Source of the DNA: an uncultured Collinsella sp.
Lineage (GTDB): Bacteria; Actinomycetota; Coriobacteriia; Coriobacteriales; Coriobacteriaceae
DNA length: 64,000 nucleotides
Direction: 5' to 3'
NCBI GenBank assembly: GCA_958370785.1
Contig: CATXKN010000002.1
Span: forward strand, 124,001-188,000
The translations under genes were made by a program, and so were the position numbers. The number at the start of each line of letters is the position of its first letter. Position 1 is the stretch's first letter. Below the pieces are notes generated by a model. The model was not told the DNA's origin. It searched no databases and saw only the letters and a list, made by a program, of their open reading frames with translations. This document shows, one piece after another, positions 16,409 through 24,303 of this stretch.

Positions 16409-17572
16409 ATGTCGGAAAATATTGAGCAGCCGTTGCCGTCCACGTTTGAGGAGTTCAACGAGCAGCGCAAGGCGGCGTTTATTCGCGTCAAGGACTACAA
16501 ACAGGCGGGCAATCGCCTGATCGGTTTTCTGTGCAGCTACACGCCGCTCGAGATTATCGATGCCGCGGGGGCCGCGAGTGTCGCTCTGTGCGGTACGTCC
16601 GATGAGGTGATCCCCGAGGCCGAGAAGGTGCTGCCGGCAAACCTCTGCCCGCTCATCAAGTCGACCTACGGCTTTGCCTACTCGCAAAAGTGTCCGTTTA
16701 CGTACTTTAGCGACATGATCATCGGCGAGACCACCTGCGACGGTAAGAAGAAGATGTACGAGCTGCTCAACGAACTTAAGCGCACGTATATCCTGCATCT
16801 GCCGCAGAGCCGCGACCGCGCCTACGAGCGTGAAGGCTGGTACGAGGAGTGCCGCCTGCTCAAGGAGGAGCTCGAGGGTTTCTACGGCATTACGATTACT
16901 GATGACGACCTGCGCGCCGCCGTCCGTCGTCGCAATCGCCTGCGTGCGGCGCAGCTCGATATGTTCGCGCTTCAGGCCAACCAGCCTGCGGCCATGAGCG
17001 GTGTCGACCTGATGAGCACTATGTTTGCCGGTACGTTCAGCTTTGATATCGAGGCTTATACGCAGCAGCTGGAGCAAAAGGTTGTCAAGCTACGAGAGGC
17101 CTACGACGCGGGCGAGCGTCCGGTTGCGGCAGATGCTAAGCGCATTCTGATTACCGGTTGCCCGGTGGGCGGCGTGATCAACAAGATCGGTCGCACCATC
17201 GAGTCCAACGGCGGCGTGGTCGTGTGCATGGACGATTGCTCGGGCGAGCGTACGGCCGCCATGATGATCGACCCCGACGCTCCCGATATCCTGCGCGCCA
17301 TTGCCGATCGCTACTTGGACATTAATTGCTCGGTCATGACGCCCAACGACGGCCGCATGGACAACACCTTGGCCATGTGCGAGAAGTACCACGTGGATGG
17401 TGTGGTGGAAAACGTGCTGCAGGCATGCCACACCTTCAACGTTGAGAGCGCTCGTATGCAGGAGGCCGTCGAGGGTGCGGGCATTCCGTACATGAAGATC
17501 GAGACCGATTACAGCAACGGTGATATGGGCCAGATCGAGACGCGCATCGCCGCCTTCATCGAAACCCTCTAG
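16409..17572 (+). CDS. Double-cubane-cluster reductase / 2-hydroxyacyl-CoA dehydratase-type subunit, paralog 2
   Basis: A 387-residue paralog of the gene at 14975 with the same motif order: FLCSYTPLEIIDAAGA, PANLCPLIKSTYG, QKCPFTYF, GETTCDGKKKMYE, then MDDCSGERT, INCSVMTPNDGRM and LQACHTFNVES. The two may form a heterodimer, as HgdA/HgdB do, or be separate homodimeric reductases. The start ATG 16409 follows TAGGAG. The gene ends within the left arm of a second copy of the hairpin element. Substrate and partner are unknown; the activator at 17727 is the likely electron donor. Confidence 0.85.
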   Translation: MSENIEQPLPSTFEEFNEQRKAAFIRVKDYKQAGNRLIGFLCSYTPLEIIDAAGAASVALCGTSDEVIPEAEKVLPANLCPLIKSTYGFAYSQKCPFTYFSDMIIGETTCDGKKKMYELLNELKRTYILHLPQSRDRAYEREGWYEECRLLKEELEGFYGITITDDDLRAAVRRRNRLRAAQLDMFALQANQPAAMSGVDLMSTMFAGTFSFDIEAYTQQLEQKVVKLREAYDAGERPVAADAKRILITGCPVGGVINKIGRTIESNGGVVVCMDDCSGERTAAMMIDPDAPDILRAIADRYLDINCSVMTPNDGRMDNTLAMCEKYHVDGVVENVLQACHTFNVESARMQEAVEGAGIPYMKIETDYSNGDMGQIETRIAAFIETL

Positions 17573-17674
17573 CTTCCTCAGGCACCGGATCTTGCCCCTC
17601 AAACCGTCGCTTGCGTACCAAAGTACGCTGCGCTCCTCTTTCGGGGCAACCTCCGGCACCTGAGAAATCTAGAG
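17567..17674 (+). repeat. About 108-nt hairpin element, copy 2 (after paralog 2)
   Basis: The outer arms CTCTAGCTTCCTCAGGCACC and GGCACCTGAGAAATCTAGAG pair over most of their length, and the left arm includes the stop codon of the preceding gene. The inner stem is TTGCCCC with GGGGCAA and the apex is GCGTACCAAAGTACGC. Compared with copy 1, the stem bases change on both sides together, so the fold is conserved. Confidence 0.82.
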
Positions 17675-17726
17675 CTAAGGTGCCTGAACGCGCCGCTACC
17701 TTTGATGTTTAGATTGGGAGAGAGCC

Positions 17727-18491
17727 ATGATAGGGATCGGGATCGATATCGGGTCTACGGCGGCTAAGGCTGCTGTGGTCGACGGGGAGGGTTCGGTGGC
17801 GTGGACGTGCGTGCAGCCAACCGGGTTCTCCTCGGTCGATGCGGCCGAGCGCCTACGCGGTGAGCTCGCCGCAGCCGGCTATGACGTGACGGGCGACGGT
17901 GTTCGCGTGGTCGCGACTGGCTACGGCCGTGTCGCCGTGCCCTATGCGCACAAGGTCGTGACCGAGATTACCTGCCACGGCACCGGTGCCGTGCGCCTGT
18001 TTGGCGATCACGGCACGGTGATTGACGTGGGCGGCCAGGACACCAAGGTCATCCAGGTTAAGGGCGGCCGCGTGGCCAAATTTGCCATGAACGACAAGTG
18101 CGCTGCCGGAACGGGGCGCTTTTTGGAGATCATGGCCGACCGCCTAGGCATTTCCCAGCAGCAGATGGCCGACCTGGCGCGTTCCGGCGAGCCCACCAAG
18201 ATCAGCAGCATGTGCACGGTGTTTGCCGAAAGCGAGGTCATCAGCCTCATCGGTCGCGGTGAGCCGCGCGAGAACATTGCGCGTGGCGTGATCGACAGCG
18301 TGGTCTCGCGCGTGGCGACCATGGCTGGGCAGGCGGCGGGCGCTCCGTACTATCTGACCGGTGGCCTGTGCGAGAACGCCTACGTTGTGGAGCGGCTGGC
18401 CGCGCTGCTGGGGTCGCCGGTCACCACCTCGCCTCAGGCCCGCTTTGCCGGTGCCATCGGCGCGGCGATTCGCGCCCAGGCACTAGGGTGA
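17727..18491 (+). CDS. ATP-dependent activator (archerase) of double-cubane reductases, HgdC/BadF family
   Basis: A 254-residue actin/hexokinase-fold ATPase. The first phosphate loop is IGIDIGSTAAKAA at residues 3-15, the second is DVGGQDTKV near 100-107, and the adenosine motif TGGLCEN is near 213. C125 (NDKCAAGTG) and C163 (SMCTVFAESE) would bind the single [4Fe-4S] cluster between two monomers. It injects a low-potential electron into its partner reductase at the cost of ATP. It lies directly downstream of both reductase paralogs and upstream of selD. The start follows GGGAGAG. Confidence 0.9.
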   Translation: MIGIGIDIGSTAAKAAVVDGEGSVAWTCVQPTGFSSVDAAERLRGELAAAGYDVTGDGVRVVATGYGRVAVPYAHKVVTEITCHGTGAVRLFGDHGTVIDVGGQDTKVIQVKGGRVAKFAMNDKCAAGTGRFLEIMADRLGISQQQMADLARSGEPTKISSMCTVFAESEVISLIGRGEPRENIARGVIDSVVSRVATMAGQAAGAPYYLTGGLCENAYVVERLAALLGSPVTTSPQARFAGAIGAAIRAQALG

Positions 18492-18561
18492 TGTATCGGC
18501 CGCGGAAGCGCATTCATGCGTATACTGGGAGGAAATGATTGACCGAAGAGAGGAGGTATCG

Positions 18562-19611
18562 ATGGCTGACGATCAGATTAAGCTCACGTCTATGACGGCC
18601 GCGAGCGGTTGAGCCGCTAAGTTGGCTCCCGGAGCTCTCGCCCAGGTCTTGGGCGACTTACCCAATGTGCATAACGACAACCTGCTCGTGGGGTTCGATA
18701 CTTCCGACGATGCGAGCGTCTTTCGTGTTGGCGAAAACCTGGGCCTCGTGCAGTCCATCGACTTCTTCCCGCCGATGGTCGACGACCCGTTCCTGTTTGG
18801 CCAGATTGCCGCGGCCAACTCGCTGTCGGACATCTACGCCATGGGCGGGCGGCCGAGCCATGCCATGAACCTCCTCTGCATCCCCAGTTGCCTGGGCGTT
18901 GAGGTTGCCGGCGAGATTCTGGCGGGTGGCGCCGACAAGTGCGTCGAGGCCGGCTGCGCCATCGCGGGCGGCCACACCATCAACGACGACGAGCCCAAGT
19001 ACGGCCTGTCCGTGAGCGGCTTTGTCGCACTCGACCGCATGCTCGCCAACAGCGGCGCTCACGTGGGCGATGTTCTGCTGCTGACCAAGGCGGTCGGCTC
19101 GGGCATTATCACCACGGCCATTAAGGGCGAGCTCATCGAACAGGATGACGCCGGCCCGATGTTTGACTCGATGCGCACCCTCAACGAAGCCCCGATCCGT
19201 TTGGCCGAGGGGCTCGAACTTCACGGCTGCACCGACATTACGGGCTTTGGCCTGATCGGGCATGCGTGCGAGATGGCCGAAGGCTCGGGCGTGCAGGTTG
19301 AGCTTGCGTCGGGGGCGGTGCCGCTCTTTGATCAGGTGCTCGACATGGCGCGCCTGGGCATTATCCCTGCCGGCTCCTACCGCAACCAGGACTTCTTTAG
19401 CCCGCGTGTGGCTGCCGACGAGGACCTGGAGCCGGGCATGTTGGATGCGCTTTACGATCCGCAGACGTCTGGTGGTTTGCTCATCGCGGCACCTGCTGCC
19501 GATGTGGATGAGCTTGCGCGCCGTTTGCATGCCGAAGGACGTATCGCCGCCGCCGTCGGTCGCGTGTGCGAGCCGGTGCCAGGTGGTCCTGCCGTCCGCG
19601 TTGTTCGCTAG
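18562..19611 (+). CDS. selD: Selenide, water dikinase, itself a selenoprotein (Sec17)
   Basis: SelD makes selenophosphate from selenide and ATP, the selenium donor for Sec-tRNA and other selenium pathways. The frame has an in-frame TGA at 18610-18612 (codon 17) in the context SG-U-AAK, exactly where the catalytic Cys17/Sec17 of SelD lies, with conserved lysine K20 three residues later. Reading through gives 349 residues, the family length. Downstream motifs include VGFDTSDDASVF, QSIDFFPPMVDDPFLFGQIAAANSLSDIYAMGG (key D, N, S) and TSGGLLIA. A hairpin suited for SelB lies at 18639-18655. The start ATG follows AGAGGAGG. Gene finders will likely call it truncated, starting at TTG 18622. Confidence 0.95.
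18639..18655 (+). promoter_or_regulatory. Bacterial SECIS hairpin in selD
   Basis: CGCCCA (18639-18644) and TGGGCG (18650-18655) form a stem with apical loop GGTCT, starting 26 nt after the UGA codon. The fdhF SECIS in this window has the same GGTCT loop, consistent with recognition by the local SelB. Confidence 0.75.
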
Positions 19612-19633
19612 CCCGCACGTTTATGTAACTGTT

Positions 19634-19655
19634 TACCGTTCTCAAGAACGGTTCT
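19634..19655 (+). terminator. Small hairpin between selD and yedF, possible weak terminator
   Basis: ACCGTTCT pairs with AGAACGGT around a 2-nt apex and TTCTTTC follows. The T-tract is poor, so partial read-through from selD into yedF is likely. Confidence 0.4.
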
Positions 19656-19671
19656 TTCGAAAGGAAAAGCT

Positions 19672-20298
19672 ATGTCTACCAAGATTGAAGTCAATGCCAT
19701 GGGCGATGCCTGCCCGCTGCCCGTCGTCAAGACGCTTAAGGCACTCAAACAGCTTGATGGTGAGGGCACCGTCGTGACCTCGGTCGACAACGAGACCGCC
19801 GTCAAGAACATCTCCAAGATGGCGCAGGAGAAGGGCTGCACGGCGTCGGTCGAGAAGATCTCGGACGCCGAGTGGCACGTGACTGTCGCGACCGCCGGTG
19901 CCGTGGCCGTTGTGGACCCCGAGCAGGACGGTGCCGCTTTCTGCGACGCCAGCGCCGGCAAGGGCAAACTCGTCATTTCCGTCTACACCGACTGCATGGG
20001 CCGCGGCGACGACGAGCTGGGCCACAAGCTCATGAAGGCCTTCATTTTTGCCGTGACGCAGCAGGAGGAGCTGCCCGCAACTATGCTGTTCTATAACGGC
20101 GGCGCCAAGCTCACTGTCGAGGGCTCGCCGGTGCTCGATGACCTGAAGGGCCTGGCCGAGCAGGGTGTCGAGATCCTCACCTGTGGTACCTGCCTGGACC
20201 ACTTTGGCATTAAAGACCAGCTTGCGGTGGGCGAGGTCACCAACATGTACGTGATCGTGGAGAAGATGGAGCAGGCCGTGCGCGTCGTGCGCCCGTAG
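19672..20298 (+). CDS. yedF: YedF-type selenium metabolism sulfurtransferase-like protein
   Basis: The 208-residue protein joins an N-terminal TusA/SirA-like domain, with the CPLPVV motif (C14) in a typical GDACPLP context, to a C-terminal DsrE-like domain (MLFYNGGAKLTVEG, LTCGTCLDHFGI). This two-domain arrangement defines YedF, which genomically tracks SelD. Its exact task is unproven; carrying persulfide or perselenide is the favoured idea. The start follows GAAAGG. It is part of the selD-yedF-DUF3343-desulfurase run. Confidence 0.9.
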   Translation: MSTKIEVNAMGDACPLPVVKTLKALKQLDGEGTVVTSVDNETAVKNISKMAQEKGCTASVEKISDAEWHVTVATAGAVAVVDPEQDGAAFCDASAGKGKLVISVYTDCMGRGDDELGHKLMKAFIFAVTQQEELPATMLFYNGGAKLTVEGSPVLDDLKGLAEQGVEILTCGTCLDHFGIKDQLAVGEVTNMYVIVEKMEQAVRVVRP

Positions 20299-20317
20299 CG
20301 TATTGGTTGGAGTTGCC

Positions 20318-20569
20318 ATGAGGGAGAAGCGCCCGGCGCTTGTCATCACGTTTCCCACCACGGCGGCCGCCATGGGGTGCGAGACCCTATGCATCGAGCG
20401 CGGCCTTCCCGGGCGCACGATTCCCGTGCCCGGGGAGGTCGCTGCCGGCTGCGGCTTGGCGTGGAAGGCGCTGCCTTCGGATGAGGACCTGCTGCGCGGC
20501 GAACTCGCCGCGGCGGGCGTTCCCACCGAGGGCTTTACGGTGATCGACATGTGGGAGGTCGTGCGATGA
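20318..20569 (+). CDS. DUF3343 protein (putative Se/S carrier)
   Basis: This small 83-residue protein has the DUF3343 pattern: an N-terminal VITFPTTAAAMGCETLC, GLPGRTIPVPGEVAAGCGLAWKA in the middle and an acidic C-terminus. The family co-occurs with selenium genes and is suggested to carry sulfur or selenium on the GCGL cysteine; this is inference from context. ATG 20318 follows TTGGAG. It overlaps the next gene by four bases (ATGA), so the two are translationally coupled. A second DUF3343 gene lies at 55150. Confidence 0.85.
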   Translation: MREKRPALVITFPTTAAAMGCETLCIERGLPGRTIPVPGEVAAGCGLAWKALPSDEDLLRGELAAAGVPTEGFTVIDMWEVVR

Positions 20570-21705
20570 TTTACCTGGATAACGCGGCGACGACCATGCA
20601 CAAGCCGCAGACGGTCATCGATGCCGTGACGCAGGCGATGTGTTCGCTCGGTAATGCCGGGCGCGGGGCCACGTCGGGTGCCCTCGATGCCGCTCGTACG
20701 ATTCATGCTTGCCGTGCCAAGCTTGCGCGCTTGCTGGGCTGCCCGAGGGCGGACCATGTTTGTTTTACGCCCAACTCTACGGCGGCGCTCAACACGGCGA
20801 TTAACGGCGTGGTGCGTCCCGGCGACCGCGTGGTCACGACGGTGCTCGAGCACAACTCCGTGCTGCGCCCGCTCAACCGCCTGACGGCAGAGCGGGGCGT
20901 GACCGTTGAGCGTGCGGGCTGCGACGCGAACGGCGTGCTCGACTACGACGAGCTCGAGCAGCTGGTCACGCCGGGCACGCGTGTCGTGGTGGTGACGCAC
21001 GCCTCCAACGTGACCGGCAACGCTGTCGACATTGCACGCGTAGCCGCCATGGCCCATGCGGCCGGTGCGCTCGTGATCGTCGATGCCTCGCAGTCTGCCG
21101 GCACGGCACATATCGATATGCAGGCCATGGGGCTCGACGTGGTGTGCTTTACCGGCCACAAGGGGCTCATGGGTCCGCAGGGGACCGGCGGCCTGGCCGT
21201 GGCAGAGGGTATTGACGTAGCCCCTTGGGCCATGGGCGGTACGGGCGTGCACAGTTTCGATGCGCTGCAGCCGCTTGAGTGGCCCACGCGCCTTGAGGCG
21301 GGCACGCTCAACGGCCACGGTATCGCCGGCCTTTCTGCTGGCCTCGACTTTATCGAGGCCCAGGGCGGGGTCGAGGCGATTGCTGCCCACGAGCGTGCGC
21401 TCGCTGATCGCTTCCTTGCCGGTGTGCGCGAGATTTCGGGGATTAAGCTCTACGGTGCCTTTGAACAGCCGACGCGCTCGGCGATCGTGTCGCTCAACGT
21501 GGGCGATATCGACTCTGCCGAGATCTCGGATGCGCTCATGCAAGGGTGGGGGATTGCGACGCGCCCCGGCGCCCATTGCGCCCCGCTCATGCACCGTGCG
21601 CTGGGGACCGAGCGCCAGGGTGTCGTTCGCTTTTCGTTTGGGTATTTCAACACGGACGAGGAAGTCGACACCGCGATTGACGCTTTGCGCGATTTAGCCT
21701 GCTAG
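20566..21705 (+). CDS. Cysteine desulfurase / selenocysteine lyase-like aminotransferase class V
   Basis: A PLP-dependent enzyme of 379 residues. The N-terminus MIYLDNAATT is the NifS/SufS signature, the PLP lysine is K199 in FTGHKGLMGPQG, and the nucleophilic cysteine is C338 in RPGAHCAPLMH, on a short loop as in group II enzymes. It would release S or Se from (seleno)cysteine to a carrier such as the coupled DUF3343 protein or YedF. There is no SufU or IscU nearby, so Fe-S assembly is less likely than selenium delivery. It ends the operon at a strong terminator. Confidence 0.88.
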   Translation: MIYLDNAATTMHKPQTVIDAVTQAMCSLGNAGRGATSGALDAARTIHACRAKLARLLGCPRADHVCFTPNSTAALNTAINGVVRPGDRVVTTVLEHNSVLRPLNRLTAERGVTVERAGCDANGVLDYDELEQLVTPGTRVVVVTHASNVTGNAVDIARVAAMAHAAGALVIVDASQSAGTAHIDMQAMGLDVVCFTGHKGLMGPQGTGGLAVAEGIDVAPWAMGGTGVHSFDALQPLEWPTRLEAGTLNGHGIAGLSAGLDFIEAQGGVEAIAAHERALADRFLAGVREISGIKLYGAFEQPTRSAIVSLNVGDIDSAEISDALMQGWGIATRPGAHCAPLMHRALGTERQGVVRFSFGYFNTDEEVDTAIDALRDLAC

Positions 21706-21719
21706 AGCGTATATACTTG

Positions 21720-21749
21720 CGGGACGGGTCTATTGCCCGTCCCGTTTTT
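21720..21749 (+). terminator. Rho-independent terminator of the selenium operon
   Basis: CGGGACGGG and CCCGTCCCG pair around TCTATTG, followed by TTTTT (21745-21749). Confidence 0.93.
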
Positions 21750-21772
21750 GTTTCGACTCGAAAGGTGGTCCC

Positions 21773-23131
21773 ATGGCTTCATCCGCCTCGCGCGGTCTGC
21801 GCTCCGACCATGTCGTCACCGTCGGCATCGCCCTGTTCTCGATGCTCTTTGGCGCCGGCAACCTCATTATTCCGCCACTGCTGGCGCTGCAGGCAGGTTC
21901 TGCCACGCCGGTCGCCATGCTTGGCTTTCTCATCGCCGCCATCGGCCTGCCTGTCATGGGCTTTATCGCCGTGGCGCTTGCCGGAACGGCGCGCGAGCTT
22001 GCCGGCCGTGTGCACCCCAAGTTTGGTGAGTTCTTTGTCGCGGCGGTGTATCTGGCCATTGGCCCGTGCCTGGCCATTCCACGCACGAGCTCAACGGCCT
22101 TCGAGATGCTGGTGCCGCTGCTGCCCGAGGGCGTCTCGCTCGGCACGGCTCGCCTGGTGTTTGCCGTCGGTTTCTTTGTCGTCGCGTTTGCACTCACGCT
22201 GCGCCCGGGCGTTATCACACGCGTGCTTGGTCGTATTACGGGCCCCGCGCTTATCGCGCTCATCGTGCTGGTCGTGGGTGCCGCCGTGGTCTCGCCGTTG
22301 GGCCCCGCTGCCGCGCCGCAGGCTCCCTACAATGCCGGTGCTGCCGTGCAGGGCTTTTTGACCGGCTACCAGACCATGGACCTGCTCGCGTCGCTCGCCT
22401 TTGGCATCATCATCGCCGAGACCATCCATGACCTCGGCGTTACCGACGATAAGCGCGTGGCCTTTGAGATCTCGCGCTCCGGTGTGATCGCCGGCGTGCT
22501 CATGGCCATCATCTACTGCGGCCTGGCGCTTGCCGGCATGCAGCTCGGCACGGTTATGCCCGATGCCACCAACGGCGCCGCGATCCTTGCGCGTTCGGCC
22601 TCCATGCACTTTGGTCTTGTCGGCACGGTCGTGGTCTTTGCGATCTTTTTCCTCGCCTGCATGAACGTGTGCATCGGTCTTATTAGCTGCTGCTCGCGTT
22701 ACTTCTGCGAGACGTATGTGGTCGAAGGGGGAGCGGAGGCTTCCGAGGAGGCCATGCGCCGTCCCTTCGCGATTCTCGCCTTTGTGTTCGCGGCGTTTTC
22801 GTGCGTGCTCTCCAACGTGGGCCTCGACGTGATTCTCATGTTCTCGGTGCCTATGCTCAATGCCCTGTATCCCGTTGCCATTGTGCTGGTACTGATGGGC
22901 CTGGTGCACGGCTTTTGCGACGCGCATCCGCAGGTGTGGGTCTGGGTCGGCGGCGTTGTCGCGGTACAGAGTGTGATCACCTCGGTCCGCGATGCGTTCT
23001 TTGCGGGTACGTGGCTGCCGTTCGATGCGCTGCCGCTGGCGGACATTGGCGCCGCGTGGGCGCCGGTTGCCGTGGTGGCGTTTGTGATCGGTCTGGTTCA
23101 TAGTCAGTTTGTCGCACATTCGAGGAGCTAG
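21773..23131 (+). CDS. brnQ: Branched-chain amino acid transporter, BrnQ/LIVCS family
   Basis: A 452-residue inner-membrane permease with about 12 hydrophobic helices. The first helix segment TVGIALFSMLFGAGNLIIPPLL is the BrnQ hallmark, followed by AIGLPVMGFIAVAL, IGPCLAIPRTSSTAFEM and the mid-protein GYQTMDLLASLAFGIIIAE, all typical of the family. It imports leucine, isoleucine and valine with Na+ or H+. The start follows GAAAGGTGG. It is monocistronic, with the tRNA promoter directly downstream. I saw no T-box or leucine attenuator upstream. Confidence 0.93.
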   Translation: MASSASRGLRSDHVVTVGIALFSMLFGAGNLIIPPLLALQAGSATPVAMLGFLIAAIGLPVMGFIAVALAGTARELAGRVHPKFGEFFVAAVYLAIGPCLAIPRTSSTAFEMLVPLLPEGVSLGTARLVFAVGFFVVAFALTLRPGVITRVLGRITGPALIALIVLVVGAAVVSPLGPAAAPQAPYNAGAAVQGFLTGYQTMDLLASLAFGIIIAETIHDLGVTDDKRVAFEISRSGVIAGVLMAIIYCGLALAGMQLGTVMPDATNGAAILARSASMHFGLVGTVVVFAIFFLACMNVCIGLISCCSRYFCETYVVEGGAEASEEAMRRPFAILAFVFAAFSCVLSNVGLDVILMFSVPMLNALYPVAIVLVLMGLVHGFCDAHPQVWVWVGGVVAVQSVITSVRDAFFAGTWLPFDALPLADIGAAWAPVAVVAFVIGLVHSQFVAHSRS

Positions 23132-23142
23132 GGTATCGCCGC

Positions 23143-23171
23143 TTGCACAGGCGGGGAGTCTCCCCTATAAT
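23143..23171 (+). promoter_or_regulatory. Promoter of the tRNA-Pro/tRNA-Gly operon
   Basis: TTGCAC (23143-23148), a 17-bp spacer and TATAAT (23166-23171) make a near-consensus housekeeping promoter about 50 bases before tRNA-Pro. The spacer contains the GGGGAGTCTCCCC palindrome. Confidence 0.85.
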
Positions 23172-23222
23172 TTCCTTCGCTTTGGGACACGCAAGGTTTA
23201 GACCTTAGCTGCTCAACACCTT

Positions 23223-23299
23223 CGGGACGTGGCGCAGTTTGGTAGCGCGCCTGCTTTGGGAGCAGGATGTCGCAGGTTCAAATCCTGTCGTCCCGACCA
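23223..23299 (+). tRNA. tRNA-Pro (anticodon TGG)
   Basis: The cloverleaf is complete with a CGGGACG/CGTCCCG acceptor, an encoded ACCA end, T-arm GCAGG-TTCAAAT-CCTGT and anticodon loop TTTGGGA (TGG at 23257-23259). Confidence 0.96.
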
Positions 23300-23305
23300 T
23301 ATCTT

Positions 23306-23379
23306 GCGGGCGTAGTTCAATGGTAGAACCCCAGCCTTCCAAGCTGATGACGCGGGTTCGATTCCCGTCGCCCGCTCCA
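23306..23379 (+). tRNA. tRNA-Gly (anticodon TCC), integration target
   Basis: A 74-nt cloverleaf: acceptor GCGGGCG/CGCCCGC, encoded TCCA end, anticodon TCC at 23338-23340, T-loop TTCGATT. Its 3' part from the anticodon loop on is the left attachment site of the element that follows. The intact gene stays on the left side. Confidence 0.96.
23336..23372 (+). repeat. attL core within tRNA-Gly
   Basis: These 37 bases, from CTTCCAAGCTGATGAC to CCCGTCGCC, are repeated exactly at 30132-30168. They cover the anticodon loop, variable region and T-arm of tRNA-Gly, the standard target of tRNA-specific tyrosine recombinases. Confidence 0.92.
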
Positions 23380-23387
23380 GAAAAACC

Positions 23388-23425
23388 GCAGGTCAGAGGT
23401 ATTAAAGCCTTTGACCTGCTTTTTT
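23388..23425 (+). terminator. Terminator supplied by the element downstream of tRNA-Gly
   Basis: GCAGGTCA (23388-23395) pairs with TGACCTGC (23412-23419) and TTTTTT follows. It lies inside the element, so the integrated element provides transcription termination for the host tRNA operon. Confidence 0.88.
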
Positions 23426-23436
23426 AGTCAGAATGT

Positions 23437-23460
23437 TTGGTCGCAAAATAGTCGCAAAAT
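23437..23460. repeat. Left arm-type integrase site
   Basis: A 24-bp sequence made of two TCGCAAAAT units (TTGGTCGCAAAATAG then TCGCAAAAT) is repeated exactly at 29996-30019 near the other end. A pair of direct repeats inside both ends of an element is the layout of integrase arm-binding sites. Confidence 0.7.
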
Positions 23461-23569
23461 ACTATTCGATTGCGCTTTGATTGTGACCGCTCCAGCCCTG
23501 TCCAAGCGCTCCTTTTTCGCTTGCCCGTGCGCCCTGCGGTGCTGTCGGTTTCGCCTTTCCCGTGCCATG

Positions 23570-23599
23570 AAAAAAACCGCCCACGGTAATTGTGGACGG
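23570..23599 (-). terminator. Terminator of the element's minus-strand operon
   Basis: On the minus strand CCGTCCAC and GTGGGCGG pair around AATTACC and a run of seven T follows (23576-23570). It is 84 bases past the last gene of the replication operon. Confidence 0.85.
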
Positions 23600-23682
23600 C
23601 TCTGAGCGCCTTGTTTCTGTCTTGTGCTGTCGCGGCTGCTGGTTGGCTTTATGCGCCGTTCTGGGGCTTCTGGTTGGCTCTG

Positions 23683-24189
23683 CTAGGGTTCGCGGTTCAG
23701 TTTCCGCGCCCGCTTCTCTGCCCTTTGTCGCTCAATCTTTTTCGCCGTGTAGTACCTGCGGGCTTTCACATAGTCCGTGCGCTCCGTCATAGCGTCAGCC
23801 TTGGCGATCTCGTAACACGTTGGGCACAGCCCCATGTTGTACGCGCGCACGTGGGTTTCCCTCATCCTGTGCCGCCCACAGTTGGGACACAGACCGCCCA
23901 GCCTTGGGCGCATGGTCATATGCACGCCCATCTCATCGGCTTTCGACCTTATCGCGCTCTCCGTCCTGCCCATCGCCATTGCTAGGAAAACGCACCCGTC
24001 TGCGGCGTGGGCTATCAGGTATCGTCTATCTTCGTCCGTCCACGGCTTGCCGCTCTTCTGCGCGTCCCCGCGCTCGTTTTCCCGCTTCACTATGTCGTAT
24101 ACAGTCTGGTTGTCTGTGCGCTTTCTCTTGCTTGGGTTCTTCTTGCGCTTCTGCGGGCTTCCAGCTTCCTTTTTAGCGGTTCCTTCCAT
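23683..24189 (-). CDS. SANT/Myb-like and zinc-ribbon protein of the element
   Basis: This 168-residue, very basic protein has three parts. The N-terminal 40 residues are rich in Lys and Arg. GKPWTDEDRRYLIAHAADGCVFLAMAMGRTESAIRSKADEMGV (about residues 48-90) is a homeodomain-like/SANT helix-turn-helix. CPNCGRHRM...CPTCYE is a four-cysteine zinc ribbon. The C-terminus is again basic. It probably binds DNA; the role in the element is unknown. ATG 24189 follows AAGGAGGTAG. It is the last gene of the replication operon. Confidence 0.72.
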   Translation of the reverse strand: MEGTAKKEAGSPQKRKKNPSKRKRTDNQTVYDIVKRENERGDAQKSGKPWTDEDRRYLIAHAADGCVFLAMAMGRTESAIRSKADEMGVHMTMRPRLGGLCPNCGRHRMRETHVRAYNMGLCPTCYEIAKADAMTERTDYVKARRYYTAKKIERQRAEKRARKLNREP

Positions 24190-24303
24190 CACACTACCTC
24201 CTTGGGCGCTTCATCCGCAGGGCTACGGCCCCGCTAGTATGGTCGGGGAGAGAGGAATGGGGCACACGCGGATGGTAGTCCGTGGGCGCTTCGATGCGGT
24301 CCG

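Noticed and set aside
14882..17077. 731-codon minus-strand frame across the two reductase genes
   Set aside because: Antisense shadow; the plus strand has the cysteine motifs and ribosome sites.
18610..18612. selD as a pseudogene broken by TGA
   Set aside because: The TGA is exactly at the catalytic Cys/Sec position with a SECIS-like hairpin, and the window encodes selA, selB and tRNA-Sec.
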